The notes: generated by a model from the sequence alone, not told the origin. Counted from the stretch's first letter, positions 7,713 through 14,838 are shown. The stretch is 33,702 bases of DNA from Hydrogenophilaceae bacterium (GCA_013389025.1 JACAED010000001.1:1-33702); one strand, 5' to 3'. Numbers and translations: made by a program.

Positions 7713-8330
7713 ATTGATGTTTCCGCTGTGTCGGATATCCAATTCGAACTCAAGGGCGATGCCCTGCCTTTGGATCACGCCTGGCTAATCTACCAGGGCC
7801 TGATTGAAATCGCCCCATGGATCACTGAAGAAGAGGGCCTGGGCATCCATCCGATTCAGGGCGCCGACACAGGTGGCGGCGAGATGATTTTGAATCGACG
7901 GGCCAAGCTGGTCATTCGCAGTCTCGCCCGGAATCTGAGCGATTTGGCTCAACTCAGCGGGAAATCCTTCAAGGTGGGCAAACATACCCTTACCCTGGGT
8001 GCCAGCAAGATCAAGCATCTTGCTCAGCACACCCCCCTTTATGCCCATACTGTCTGCACGGGCAGTGAAGACGAGAAATCGTTTACCCGCGACATCATTG
8101 GCCAGTTGGATGAGATGAACATCAGTACACGATTCATTTGCGGCAGGCCCCAAAAATTCTTCGATGGTGAGAAAATGGAAACGGGTTACAGCCTGATGCT
8201 GCATGGTCTGCCAGTCGAACATGCCATACGCGTTCAACAGCAAGGCCTGGGATTGCATCGCAAACTGGGATGCGGAATATTCATTCCCCACAAATCCATC
8301 ACCGCGGTCGGCGCGATCGACGCGGTTTAA
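7713..8330 (+). CDS. Cas6/Cmx6-like protein, not associated with a CRISPR array
   Basis: The pattern is that of the Cas6/Cmx6 endoribonuclease family (the I-MYXAN type): LPLDHAWLIYQGL near the start, GIHPIQGADTGGGEMIL, a central YAHTVCTG strand, and a C-terminal QQGLGLHRKLGCGIFIPHKS resembling the glycine-rich loop. Family members cut CRISPR repeat RNA; that function is not shown here. The start is uncertain. ATG 7620 overlaps the previous gene by 58 bases and adds an Arg-rich stretch that looks like shadow translation. ATT 7713 has GGAGG 8 bases upstream and fits the family N-terminus. GTG 7728 is a third choice. I give 7713 as the best guess. It has no other cas gene around it and sits between the dsr operon and a DsrC-like gene. 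A terminator-like hairpin overlaps its 3' end. Confidence 0.7.
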   Translation: MDVSAVSDIQFELKGDALPLDHAWLIYQGLIEIAPWITEEEGLGIHPIQGADTGGGEMILNRRAKLVIRSLARNLSDLAQLSGKSFKVGKHTLTLGASKIKHLAQHTPLYAHTVCTGSEDEKSFTRDIIGQLDEMNISTRFICGRPQKFFDGEKMETGYSLMLHGLPVEHAIRVQQQGLGLHRKLGCGIFIPHKSITAVGAIDAV

Positions 8331-8337
8331 TTTTTTT
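8301..8337 (+). terminator. Intrinsic terminator overlapping the 3' end of the Cas6-like gene
   Basis: Bases 8301-8305 pair with 8322-8326 and 8307-8310 with 8318-8321, with one bulged G and a 7-base loop. The T-rich run TTAATTTTTTT follows at 8327-8337. The stem lies inside the last codons of the Cas6-like gene. With only 31 bases left before the next start codon, it probably acts as an attenuator between the Cas6-like and DsrC-like genes. Confidence 0.6.
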
Positions 8338-8368
8338 GTTCAACCAAGGCTAAAAGGAGAGTCAAACC

Positions 8369-8701
8369 ATGGGAGTCATGTACAACGGCGAAGAACTGGA
8401 AACCGGGGAAGAGGATTTTCTGCTGGAACCCGTCTACGACGACGAAATCTGCCCCATCCTCGCCGAAAAGGAAAACATCACGCTGACGGAAGATCACTGG
8501 TTCGTGATCCGCTGGCTACGCGATCAATACAAAGCCGAGGGTCAGACGCCCAACTTCCGCAACATGATCAAGGCGCTGGAGGAAGAGGACAGCAGCAAGG
8601 ACTGGAAAAGTCACCTATACAAGCTGTTCCCCAATCAACCCGCTCGCCAGGCAGTTCGGATCGCCGGTCTGCCCAAACCCTATGGAAAGGGTGGGTATTG
8701 A
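8369..8701 (+). CDS. DsrC/TusE-family paralogue lacking both redox cysteines
   Basis: The 110-residue protein aligns along its length with DsrC: LTEDHWFVIRWLRDQY, then NFRNMIKAL, YKLFPNQPARQAVRIAGLPKP. The two functional cysteines are absent: the ACKIAG cysteine is Val (AVRIAG) and the C-terminal GCI is replaced by GKGGY. It therefore cannot carry sulfur as DsrC does. Cysteine-free DsrC homologues are known in sulfur bacteria and have been proposed to be regulatory. The ATG has AAGGAG 8-9 bases upstream. It is 38 bases after the Cas6-like gene and 61 bases before the rhodanese gene. It may bind DsrAB, DsrK or nucleic acid; which is unknown. Confidence 0.93.
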   Translation: MGVMYNGEELETGEEDFLLEPVYDDEICPILAEKENITLTEDHWFVIRWLRDQYKAEGQTPNFRNMIKALEEEDSSKDWKSHLYKLFPNQPARQAVRIAGLPKPYGKGGY

Positions 8702-8728
8702 TCCGGGCAGCCGTTGACAAAGAGTAGG

Positions 8729-8753
8729 GAGTCGAGAGAATGAATCTCGACTC
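8729..8753 (+). repeat. Small palindrome ending next to the rhodanese start codon
   Basis: Bases 8729-8737 and 8745-8753 form a perfect 9-bp inverted repeat (GAGTCGAGA/TCTCGACTC) with a 7-base loop. It ends 9 bases before the ATG at 8763, leaving no room for a normal ribosome site. Its sequence resembles the palindrome before rbfA at 27000-27040. Confidence 0.55.
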
Positions 8754-8762
8754 TCGCTAGAC

Positions 8763-9614
8763 ATGTCATTCACAAGTCTTATTTCTACCCAGGAACTGGC
8801 TGCACAGCTGGGCAATCCCAACTGGGTCGTCTTCGACTGCCGGTTCACGTTGACCGACCCGGAAGGTGGACGCCGGGCCTATGAAGAAGGTCATATTCCC
8901 GGCGCGCGATATGTGCATCTGGAGGAAGACCTTTCCGCACCCATTGGAGCCCACACCGGTCGCCATCCGCTGCCCGATCCGAAAATGCTGACGGATAAAC
9001 TCTGCCGCTGGGGTGTGGGCATCAATCGCCAGGTGGTGGTATATGACGATAGCTATGGCTCCATGGCCGCGCGCATGTGGTGGCTGCTGCGCTGGCTGGG
9101 ACACCCCGATGTCGCGTTGCTTGATGGTGGCCATCCAAAATGGCTGCGTGAAAAGCGTCCCATCGCCAAGGAAGCGCCGGTCGATGCCCATAGCGCCTCC
9201 TGTGCATGCCTGCCCGAGCGCAGTTCATGGGTTTCGGCGGAAGAAGTCGCGGAAGCCCTGACCGAGAAAAAGACCCGCCTGCTGGACGCCCGTCCGGATC
9301 GGCGTTTCTCAGGAGAATACGAACCTTTCAATCCGGTTGCCGGCCATGTGCCAGGTGCCATCAATTGGCCTTACGAAGAAAATCTGGATATCGATGGCAC
9401 CTTCCTGCCACCTGAAGCGCTCAGGGAACAATATCAAGCCCTGCTGAAAGGTGCTGCACCTCATCAGGTTATCCACATGTGCGGCTCGGGTGTCACCGCC
9501 TGCCACAACATACTGGCCATGGAGGCAGCCGGCCTTTCAGGTTCGCGCCTTTACCCCGGCTCATGGAGCGAATGGATCACGGATCCATCCCGCCCTGTGG
9601 CCACTGGAGAATAA
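8763..9614 (+). CDS. sseA: 3-mercaptopyruvate sulfurtransferase / two-domain rhodanese
   Basis: The 283-residue protein has two rhodanese domains. The first (about 1-130) is inactive, with the CRFTLTDP and GHIPGARYVHL segments; the second (about 155-283) is catalytic. The active loop is Cys240-Gly-Ser-Gly-Val-Thr-Ala, the pattern of mercaptopyruvate sulfurtransferase and not of thiosulfate sulfurtransferase. It would move sulfane sulfur to an acceptor, and so could feed TusA/DsrEFH. No Shine-Dalgarno site is seen; a palindrome ends 9 bases before the ATG. The next gene starts one base after its stop, so the two are likely coupled. Substrate cannot be fixed from sequence. Confidence 0.9.
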   Translation: MSFTSLISTQELAAQLGNPNWVVFDCRFTLTDPEGGRRAYEEGHIPGARYVHLEEDLSAPIGAHTGRHPLPDPKMLTDKLCRWGVGINRQVVVYDDSYGSMAARMWWLLRWLGHPDVALLDGGHPKWLREKRPIAKEAPVDAHSASCACLPERSSWVSAEEVAEALTEKKTRLLDARPDRRFSGEYEPFNPVAGHVPGAINWPYEENLDIDGTFLPPEALREQYQALLKGAAPHQVIHMCGSGVTACHNILAMEAAGLSGSRLYPGSWSEWITDPSRPVATGE

Positions 9615-9615
9615 A

Positions 9616-10191
9616 ATGAGCGGCATACGCGTCAAAACCAACTGGTTCCGCGAGGGCGACGATCCGCGCGGTCCGCAGGAACAGGCTTCGGCCTTTGCCA
9701 TCACGCTCTGGAAGCTGGCCGACAAGGCAGTCATCAACCTCTCCAATGCGGACTACGACATCATTACCCCGCAACGCGGCTTCACCCTGCTGGCAGAACT
9801 CATCGCCTACATGGTGCAGATCATCGACCGCATGGTTCATGGCCGCATCGACGACGAGGAACGTGCCGAACTCATTGGCGCGCTGGGTGTGAAAATGGCC
9901 GAAATACTGGAATCCAACATCCATGACGTCATGGGCGACCATGATTATCCGTATGTCGAAGCCATTCTCGACAAGTTCAACCGGCGCTGGAACGATTACG
10001 CCTCGTTTGAATTCAATCCGGAGAACCCCAATTTCCAGGTCAAACGCTATCTGGCCAACTGCATCCGCGAAGTCATGGAAGCGCGCGACCAGTCCTGGAT
10101 TGCCGACCAGATCATCGAAATCGAGGCACCTGCCTTTATCGGCCCCATCAAGAAACAGGTCGAGGCTTTTTACCCGAAGCACTGCGGCTGA
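9616..10191 (+). CDS. Uncharacterised conserved helical protein (191 residues)
   Basis: Start ATG 9616 overlaps nothing and follows the rhodanese stop directly; the open frame extends further upstream but inside sseA. The protein is soluble, mostly helical, without cysteines until the last few residues (KHCG). Notable segments are IRVKTNWFREGDDPRGPQEQ, a hydrophobic helix LLAELIAYMVQIIDRMV, and QIIEIEAPAFIGPIKKQVE. The pattern recalls an unnamed betaproteobacterial family that I cannot assign. It is packed between the rhodanese and a dioxygenase (its TGA is directly followed by the next ATG), so it belongs to that transcription unit. Confidence 0.8.
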   Translation: MSGIRVKTNWFREGDDPRGPQEQASAFAITLWKLADKAVINLSNADYDIITPQRGFTLLAELIAYMVQIIDRMVHGRIDDEERAELIGALGVKMAEILESNIHDVMGDHDYPYVEAILDKFNRRWNDYASFEFNPENPNFQVKRYLANCIREVMEARDQSWIADQIIEIEAPAFIGPIKKQVEAFYPKHCG

Positions 10192-11073
10192 ATGATTTCC
10201 TCCGACAGTCCCTTCCACCCGGATAACCGCGCTTATAAAAACTGGCGTGATGAAAAGCTGCGTAACTACCCGCAACGCGTGGAAGACCTGCTGGTAGAAG
10301 TAAATAATCCTAAATCCCTCTCCCCCGCCGAACATGCCGCACTGCTTGCGCGTTGCCGCAAGACCAATATGGCCGTGTATGTCGGCCCCGATCTGGGCGA
10401 GGACAAGGATATCCCGCGCCTGATGGGAAAACAGTTCGGCTTGGAACGGCTGGATGCCAACCTGATGGCCGATGAAGACGACATCACCACGCTGACCGTT
10501 GCCGAAAGTGGCGAGAAAAAAGGCGAATTCATCCCCTACACCGACCGCCCCATCCGCTGGCATACCGATGGTTACTATAATGCGCCCGGCCGCTGGATAC
10601 TGGGCATGATGCTGCACTGCGCCGCGCCCGCCGCGGAAGGGGGCGTCAATGATCTGATGGACCATGAAATCCTTTACCTGCTGCTGCGTGACGAGAATCC
10701 CGGTCATATCCGCGCACTCATGCAGAATGATGCCATGTCAATTCCGCCGCGCATGGACGAGAAAGGCATTGCGCGCGACACAGAAACCGGGCCGGTTTTT
10801 TCGACATTGCCCGGCGGTCAACTGCACATGCGGTATACAGCACGCACCCGATCGATTGCATGGAAGCAGGATGAAGCGACCCAAGCCGCTGTCGCCGCCA
10901 TCGAGAGGTTCTTGTCGCAGGACCTGCCCTGGATATTCCGCCATCGCATGGAAGCGGGGACTGGCCTGATCTGCAACAATGTGTTGCATGACCGCAGCGG
11001 TTTTGTCGACTCGCCGGAACACAAACGCGTGATGTACCGGGCACGGTATTACGATCGCATCAGCAATACCTGA
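10192..11073 (+). CDS. TauD/TfdA-like Fe(II)/2-oxoglutarate dioxygenase
   Basis: The 293-residue protein carries the facial triad of this superfamily: His124-x-Asp126 in WHTDGYY and a distal His266 in NVLHDRSGF. An arginine for 2-oxoglutarate lies in the following VMYRARYYDR strand. Such enzymes hydroxylate small substrates; TauD itself releases sulfite from taurine. The substrate here is unknown; a sulfonate is attractive next to sulfur genes but unproven. The ATG abuts the previous stop codon (TGAATG). It differs from classical TauD by a long N-terminal extension (about 60 residues) and a MADEDDITTLTV insert. Confidence 0.85.
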   Translation: MISSDSPFHPDNRAYKNWRDEKLRNYPQRVEDLLVEVNNPKSLSPAEHAALLARCRKTNMAVYVGPDLGEDKDIPRLMGKQFGLERLDANLMADEDDITTLTVAESGEKKGEFIPYTDRPIRWHTDGYYNAPGRWILGMMLHCAAPAAEGGVNDLMDHEILYLLLRDENPGHIRALMQNDAMSIPPRMDEKGIARDTETGPVFSTLPGGQLHMRYTARTRSIAWKQDEATQAAVAAIERFLSQDLPWIFRHRMEAGTGLICNNVLHDRSGFVDSPEHKRVMYRARYYDRISNT

Positions 11074-11135
11074 TACGCTTGCATGCCAGAAAAACCCGGC
11101 ACAAGATAATACAAACCCGATTTCCGTCGACGTAC

Positions 11136-12614
11136 ATGCCTCAGCAACTTGCCATCTCCCGCGCAGCCAGGCTGCTTGGTGTTTCCCGCGCAGCCCTGCA
11201 AAAGCGCATCAAGGAAGGCGGCCTGCATTCCTTCGATGGAACCATTACTTCGGAGGAACTGCTGCAGCTATACCCAGACCTCCAGCTGGAAGACAGCGGG
11301 CTATTCGAGCGAACGCAAAAAATCAAGCAGGACGCTTTCCGCCGCCGCGTGATGGATCGCACCCTGCCCGCCAAAGAGGTGCTGGCGGAAAGGCTGTATG
11401 AACAGAGCCTCGAACTCAACGACATCAAACATCATCTTCAGAATTACCACACTCTGGTTGTCGGCCTGCAGGACAAGATTCACGAGCTGGGCGGCAGCCA
11501 GCCAGAAGCGCGTTCCGCTCTTGTGCAACTGGACGAGTGGCTTGAACATGAACTGCGCCACGTCCTTGGAGAGGACAAAAAGCCGGACACCCTTGATGTA
11601 ATAGATGCTATGCTCAGAGTCATGTCTGCTCACGTCACCCTGCACCCCTCCGGCCGGGATTTCTTTGTCGAAGGCAACGACACGCTGCTGGAAGCCGCGC
11701 TGAAAGCCGGACTCGCACTCAATTACGGATGCAGCAGCGGCAACTGCGGATTGTGCAAGGCGCGCGTCATCTCCGGTCAGGTCATGAAAACCCGGCATTT
11801 CGACTACGTGCTGTCAGAGCCGGAAAAACAGCAGGGCTATACCCTGATGTGCTGCCATACAGCGGTAAGCGATGTGACGCTCGAGGCTTTGGAGGCAAGC
11901 TCTGCCAGCGACATCCCCAAACAACAAATCAGCGCCAAGGTAAAAGCCGTCACCCAGCTTAGCCAGAACATGATGCTGCTCCATCTGCAAACCCCGCGCT
12001 CGCACCGGCTGCGGTTCCTGGCCGGCCAGAGTGTCACCTTGGGACACGTGGAAGCGGGCTCGGGCGAGTTTCCCATTGCTAGTTGCCCCTGCAACGATCG
12101 CGACCTGCAATTCCACATTCAGCGCGGCGTGGGTGGCAGTTTCAGCGAGAAAGTCTGGAACGGCCTGAAGACCGGTGAAACCATCACGGTTTACGGCCCA
12201 TGGGGCGATTATCTTTTCCGGGAAGAGTCTCAAAACGGCGTGATGTTCATTGCCTTTGACCGCGGCTATGCCACCATCAAAAGCCTGCTGGAACACAGCA
12301 TGGCCCGAGAATCGGCAGAAGACATGATTCTTGTCTGGTCTGCCTCGACACCTGATGGCCACTACATGTCCAACCTGTGCCGCGCCATGGAAGACGCACT
12401 GGAAAACTTCCATTATCTGCCAGTATCGGTCGCCGGTCTGGAATCAGAGGATGCGGCAGCATCGCAGGTTATCGATGCGCTGCTGGAAGCCTACCCCAAA
12501 GCCCGCCAGCTGGACATTTACCTGGCTGGTCCCGAAAACCAGATTGCACCCGCGCGGGAAAAACTTCTTGCCGCGGGTTTCCCCAACAACAAACTCACCG
12601 CGATGGTGGTTTAG
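11136..12614 (+). CDS. Fusion of HTH-like domain, [2Fe-2S] ferredoxin and ferredoxin reductase-like domain
   Basis: With ATG 11136 the product is 492 residues (a TTG at 11079 would add 19). Residues 5-30 (ISRAARLLGVSRAALQKRIKEGG) read as a MerR/Fis-like helix-turn-helix. A helical, probably coiled-coil segment follows to about 165. The plant-type ferredoxin domain (about 170-260) has Cys199-x4-Cys204-x2-Cys207 and a fourth ligand at Cys239 or Cys240. The C-terminal part resembles an FAD/NAD(P)-binding reductase: GEFPIASCPC and VYGPWGDYLF are present. The usual GGTGIAP loop is replaced by FIAFDRGYATIKS, so nucleotide binding is doubtful. It could be a redox-sensing regulator or an electron donor to the neighbouring dioxygenase. 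It ends 13 bases before the next gene. Confidence 0.85.
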   Translation: MPQQLAISRAARLLGVSRAALQKRIKEGGLHSFDGTITSEELLQLYPDLQLEDSGLFERTQKIKQDAFRRRVMDRTLPAKEVLAERLYEQSLELNDIKHHLQNYHTLVVGLQDKIHELGGSQPEARSALVQLDEWLEHELRHVLGEDKKPDTLDVIDAMLRVMSAHVTLHPSGRDFFVEGNDTLLEAALKAGLALNYGCSSGNCGLCKARVISGQVMKTRHFDYVLSEPEKQQGYTLMCCHTAVSDVTLEALEASSASDIPKQQISAKVKAVTQLSQNMMLLHLQTPRSHRLRFLAGQSVTLGHVEAGSGEFPIASCPCNDRDLQFHIQRGVGGSFSEKVWNGLKTGETITVYGPWGDYLFREESQNGVMFIAFDRGYATIKSLLEHSMARESAEDMILVWSASTPDGHYMSNLCRAMEDALENFHYLPVSVAGLESEDAAASQVIDALLEAYPKARQLDIYLAGPENQIAPAREKLLAAGFPNNKLTAMVV

Positions 12615-12627
12615 CCAGGAACAAACC

Positions 12628-12927
12628 ATGACCGAAGATCAACTGAAGGAACTCGCCGCAAAGGAGATGAGCGTTGAACAGCGTATTTTGCGTGCGATGC
12701 GCAAAACATTGGCCAGCGTTGTGCGAGATGCCACACCGCGCCCCGGCACATCCGGATTTCTGTCCGATGAAACGGTCAATCAAATCAAGGCCTGCTTCGA
12801 ATTGATTGCCGCACGCGAAAGGGAACTGGGCGAAGCTCTTGGATTGAGACAGTCGCAACCGGTCTATCCTGACCAGCCTCAATCCAGCCAACCCATTCAA
12901 ATTCAGCGTAAAAAGGACACGCACTGA
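12628..12927 (+). CDS. Uncharacterised 99-residue protein
   Basis: The ATG at 12628 follows the fusion gene by 13 bases; the longer open frame upstream overlaps it and is a shadow. The N-terminal two thirds is helical, with MSVEQRILRAMRKTLASVV, a Pro/Gly turn TPRPGTSGF, and a second amphipathic helix INQIKACFELIAARERELG-like region. The tail is Gln/Pro-rich and ends in basic residues. I recall similar short betaproteobacterial proteins carrying an inherited 'segregation and condensation protein A' label, but nothing here supports an ScpA role. The convergent gene ends 12 bases away and no terminator is visible between them. Confidence 0.7.
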   Translation: MTEDQLKELAAKEMSVEQRILRAMRKTLASVVRDATPRPGTSGFLSDETVNQIKACFELIAARERELGEALGLRQSQPVYPDQPQSSQPIQIQRKKDTH

Positions 12928-12939
12928 ATTCCTGCAGGT

Positions 12940-14451
12940 TCAGGCTGCCAGCTGGTCTGCCACCTCTCTGGATAGCACATCGAAGCCCACGCGCACCCAG
13001 TCCTCTTCGTGCGTTTCGGCAATCTCTCCCAGCTGTAGCTGATAGGTTACATGGCCATCTCGCATGATCAGTTTTGCACCTTCCGAATACATCTCGATTG
13101 GCAGCAGAATATTGCTGGACATGCCTTGGCTGGTATCCGCCAGCGGTACAAATATGCCGGTATCGCCTGAAGCTGTTGCCTTCTGGTTTGGGGTCTCCTT
13201 TTCAACCCTTACCAGCTTGGGATGGCGACTCAGGCATTGCGTACCCACCAGTGTCTTTCCGTTTTCATGTCGAACCCAGCGAATCGCCAGCAACTTCCAT
13301 GAATCCTCGCCGGGTTGATGGCTGACAACGGCAAGACGGCCTATGGGCAGATTTACTTCACCCTGAATGACGAACCCCAAGCCTTCACGACTTTCATCGC
13401 GCATGATCCAGTCCGACATGAGATGCTGTTTGTGCTCGTCACGCGAAAGAACAGCCAGTACGGATTCAAGCCCCTCCGCAGCACGAACCTCGCCCTTACG
13501 CAACATGCGGGGTCCATCACGACGGATGCCTCCTCGATTGATGACACGGGAAAACTGCTGGTACAACAATCTCTCGTCAGGGTTTTCTGCCTCTGTTGCC
13601 CGATTCTCGATTGCCTCGATCACGTCTCCGAGTTCAAGATAACGCAGCCGCCTGCCTTGTATCCATCGATCTTCCAGCTTCACTGCCCCCATCGGAGCAG
13701 ACATGTCCACACAATGGGTATGCTGTTTCCTGCGCAGTTTAATTTCTGGAACCGGCATCGTGCCCAATTTTTCCAGCATGCCTGAAACCATGAAAATTTC
13801 TCTTGGCTTGAATCCGGGCGGATTGGACAGATCCAGAACCAGTGCCAAAACGTACTCCTTTGCGCAGGAAGTCGGGCCATTGCCAATATTCATTTCGCAC
13901 AACGCGACACCTGAAATCTCTGCCATGCGGTAGATCTTGTGCATGCGACGCCATATCAGGCCTGACGGACGCTGACCTCGATAGTATTCCCAACGGATGC
14001 ACATGGCGGTGTAATGCAGACTTTTCAGGGTAAGTTCCCCCAGCCATGGCTTGAGCCTGTCCTTTTCATCTCCCTTGATCGTCTGCTTGAGCAGGTAAAT
14101 GAAAGCGGCAGACAGATGGTTCCAGAACATCTGGCTTTCACGCCAGAGTGATTGTTTGGCGAACTTGAGTGTGTCCTGGTTGCGCAAATACTGTTCTATG
14201 ATTCTTGCCTGTATGGGCAGACCCGTTTCTTCCATGACGCGCAATACCTTAACGCGATTGATCACATCACCGCGAGTATCCGCGTTGAAGCGTTCCAGGC
14301 CCTCCACGATGGCATGATGTGCATCATAGTCGGATGTTTTTGGCATGCTTTCCAGCCAATGACGGGCCGTCTTCACGGATGCAAAGGGTGAAGTCTGCGG
14401 ACTGGCCGGTTTGCTTGACAGCATTTTGATCATTCCGAAAAGTTCGGACAT
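12940..14451 (-). CDS. Conserved unknown, 503 residues, possibly with a PilZ-like C-terminal part
   Basis: I do not recognise the whole protein. It is soluble, mostly helical in residues 20-240, with segments such as HWLESMPKTSDYDAHHAIVE and MHKIYRMAEISGVAL. It is beta-rich from about 340. That C-terminal part has D352-x-S-x2-G (DESREG), then PIGRLAVVS, SWKLLAIRWVRH and LVGTQCLS, which resembles the layout of PilZ domains; the usual RxxxR pair upstream is not evident. A cyclic-di-GMP role is therefore only a weak guess. The ATG at 14451 has no strong ribosome site. It is a single gene, convergent with the accessory block and divergent from the tRNA-Ser locus. Confidence 0.75.
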   Translation of the reverse strand: MSELFGMIKMLSSKPASPQTSPFASVKTARHWLESMPKTSDYDAHHAIVEGLERFNADTRGDVINRVKVLRVMEETGLPIQARIIEQYLRNQDTLKFAKQSLWRESQMFWNHLSAAFIYLLKQTIKGDEKDRLKPWLGELTLKSLHYTAMCIRWEYYRGQRPSGLIWRRMHKIYRMAEISGVALCEMNIGNGPTSCAKEYVLALVLDLSNPPGFKPREIFMVSGMLEKLGTMPVPEIKLRRKQHTHCVDMSAPMGAVKLEDRWIQGRRLRYLELGDVIEAIENRATEAENPDERLLYQQFSRVINRGGIRRDGPRMLRKGEVRAAEGLESVLAVLSRDEHKQHLMSDWIMRDESREGLGFVIQGEVNLPIGRLAVVSHQPGEDSWKLLAIRWVRHENGKTLVGTQCLSRHPKLVRVEKETPNQKATASGDTGIFVPLADTSQGMSSNILLPIEMYSEGAKLIMRDGHVTYQLQLGEIAETHEEDWVRVGFDVLSREVADQLAA

Positions 14452-14625
14452 ATCTCAACCCAAAAAGAGAATAAGTTGACCGGTTTCTTGCAACATCCAT
14501 ACCTTTTCCGGACAATTATTAATTGTTATATAAATCATGATGTTATTACGCATGCCGTGGACAATATCCTCTCGAACGCGTCAGTTTTCCGTCAGGAATA
14601 TTGCCTAATGTCGAATTCACGTTCG
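14452..14625. other. AT-rich spacer before the tRNA-Ser locus
   Basis: No gene is supported here. A 13-base palindrome CAATTATTAATTG lies at 14513-14525, followed by an AT-rich tract. It may contain the promoter of the 503-residue gene on the minus strand, but no good -35/-10 pair could be placed. Confidence 0.35.
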
Positions 14626-14654
14626 TCGACTGCCGGCTCAAGAGGCCCTAAAAT
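14626..14654 (+). promoter_or_regulatory. Candidate sigma70 promoter for the tRNA-Ser locus
   Basis: TCGACT (14626-14631) and TAAAAT (14649-14654) are separated by 17 bases. The GC-rich bases after the -10 box are typical of stable RNA promoters. The predicted start near 14661 lies about 33 bases before the broken tRNA copy and would also transcribe the intact tRNA. Confidence 0.5.
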
Positions 14655-14693
14655 GCTGCCTTCGCCCGTCAGGGCAGAACTTAAAAGTCGCTT

Positions 14694-14729
14694 GGAGGCG
14701 TGGCAGAGTGGTTGAATGCACCGGTCTTG
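14694..14729 (+). pseudogene. Broken tRNA-Ser: 5' half only
   Basis: These 36 bases match the 5' half of the intact tRNA-Ser at 14839-14874 with one difference (G for A at the fourth base). The match covers acceptor strand, D arm and anticodon stem up to the anticodon loop, then stops abruptly. No T arm or 3' acceptor strand follows. A piece AAAACCGGC at 14808-14816 equals the 3' anticodon-stem side of the intact gene (14875-14883). Confidence 0.85.
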
Positions 14730-14838
14730 GCGCCAGCCTCATGAAATGAGGCGCGCTAGTGAAGGCTAACGCTTGCGAAGCAAGGGTTAAGCGAAGCGGC
14801 CGGAACTAAAACCGGCTGGCTGTATGATCAAAAAATAT

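Noticed and set aside
7429-8701. A CRISPR-Cas locus beside the Cas6-like gene
   Set aside because: No repeat-spacer array, no cas1, cas2, cas3, cas5, cas7 or cas8 is visible. Only the Cas6-like gene supports it.
9577-10707. 376-codon minus-strand frame opposite the 191-residue and dioxygenase genes
   Set aside because: It overlaps two well-supported genes and its product has shadow-like composition.
12628-12927. Segregation and condensation protein A
   Set aside because: The protein is 99 residues and lacks the ScpA kleisin ends. A remembered label on similar proteins is not evidence.
14513-14525. Promoter of the 503-residue gene at the AT-rich palindrome
   Set aside because: No -35/-10 pair with proper spacing could be placed on the minus strand.
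14694-14820. A second full tRNA-Ser or a tRNA with a group I intron
   Set aside because: The T arm and 3' acceptor strand are missing and the interval is too short for a group I intron. Only the 5' half and a 9-base piece of the other stem side are present.
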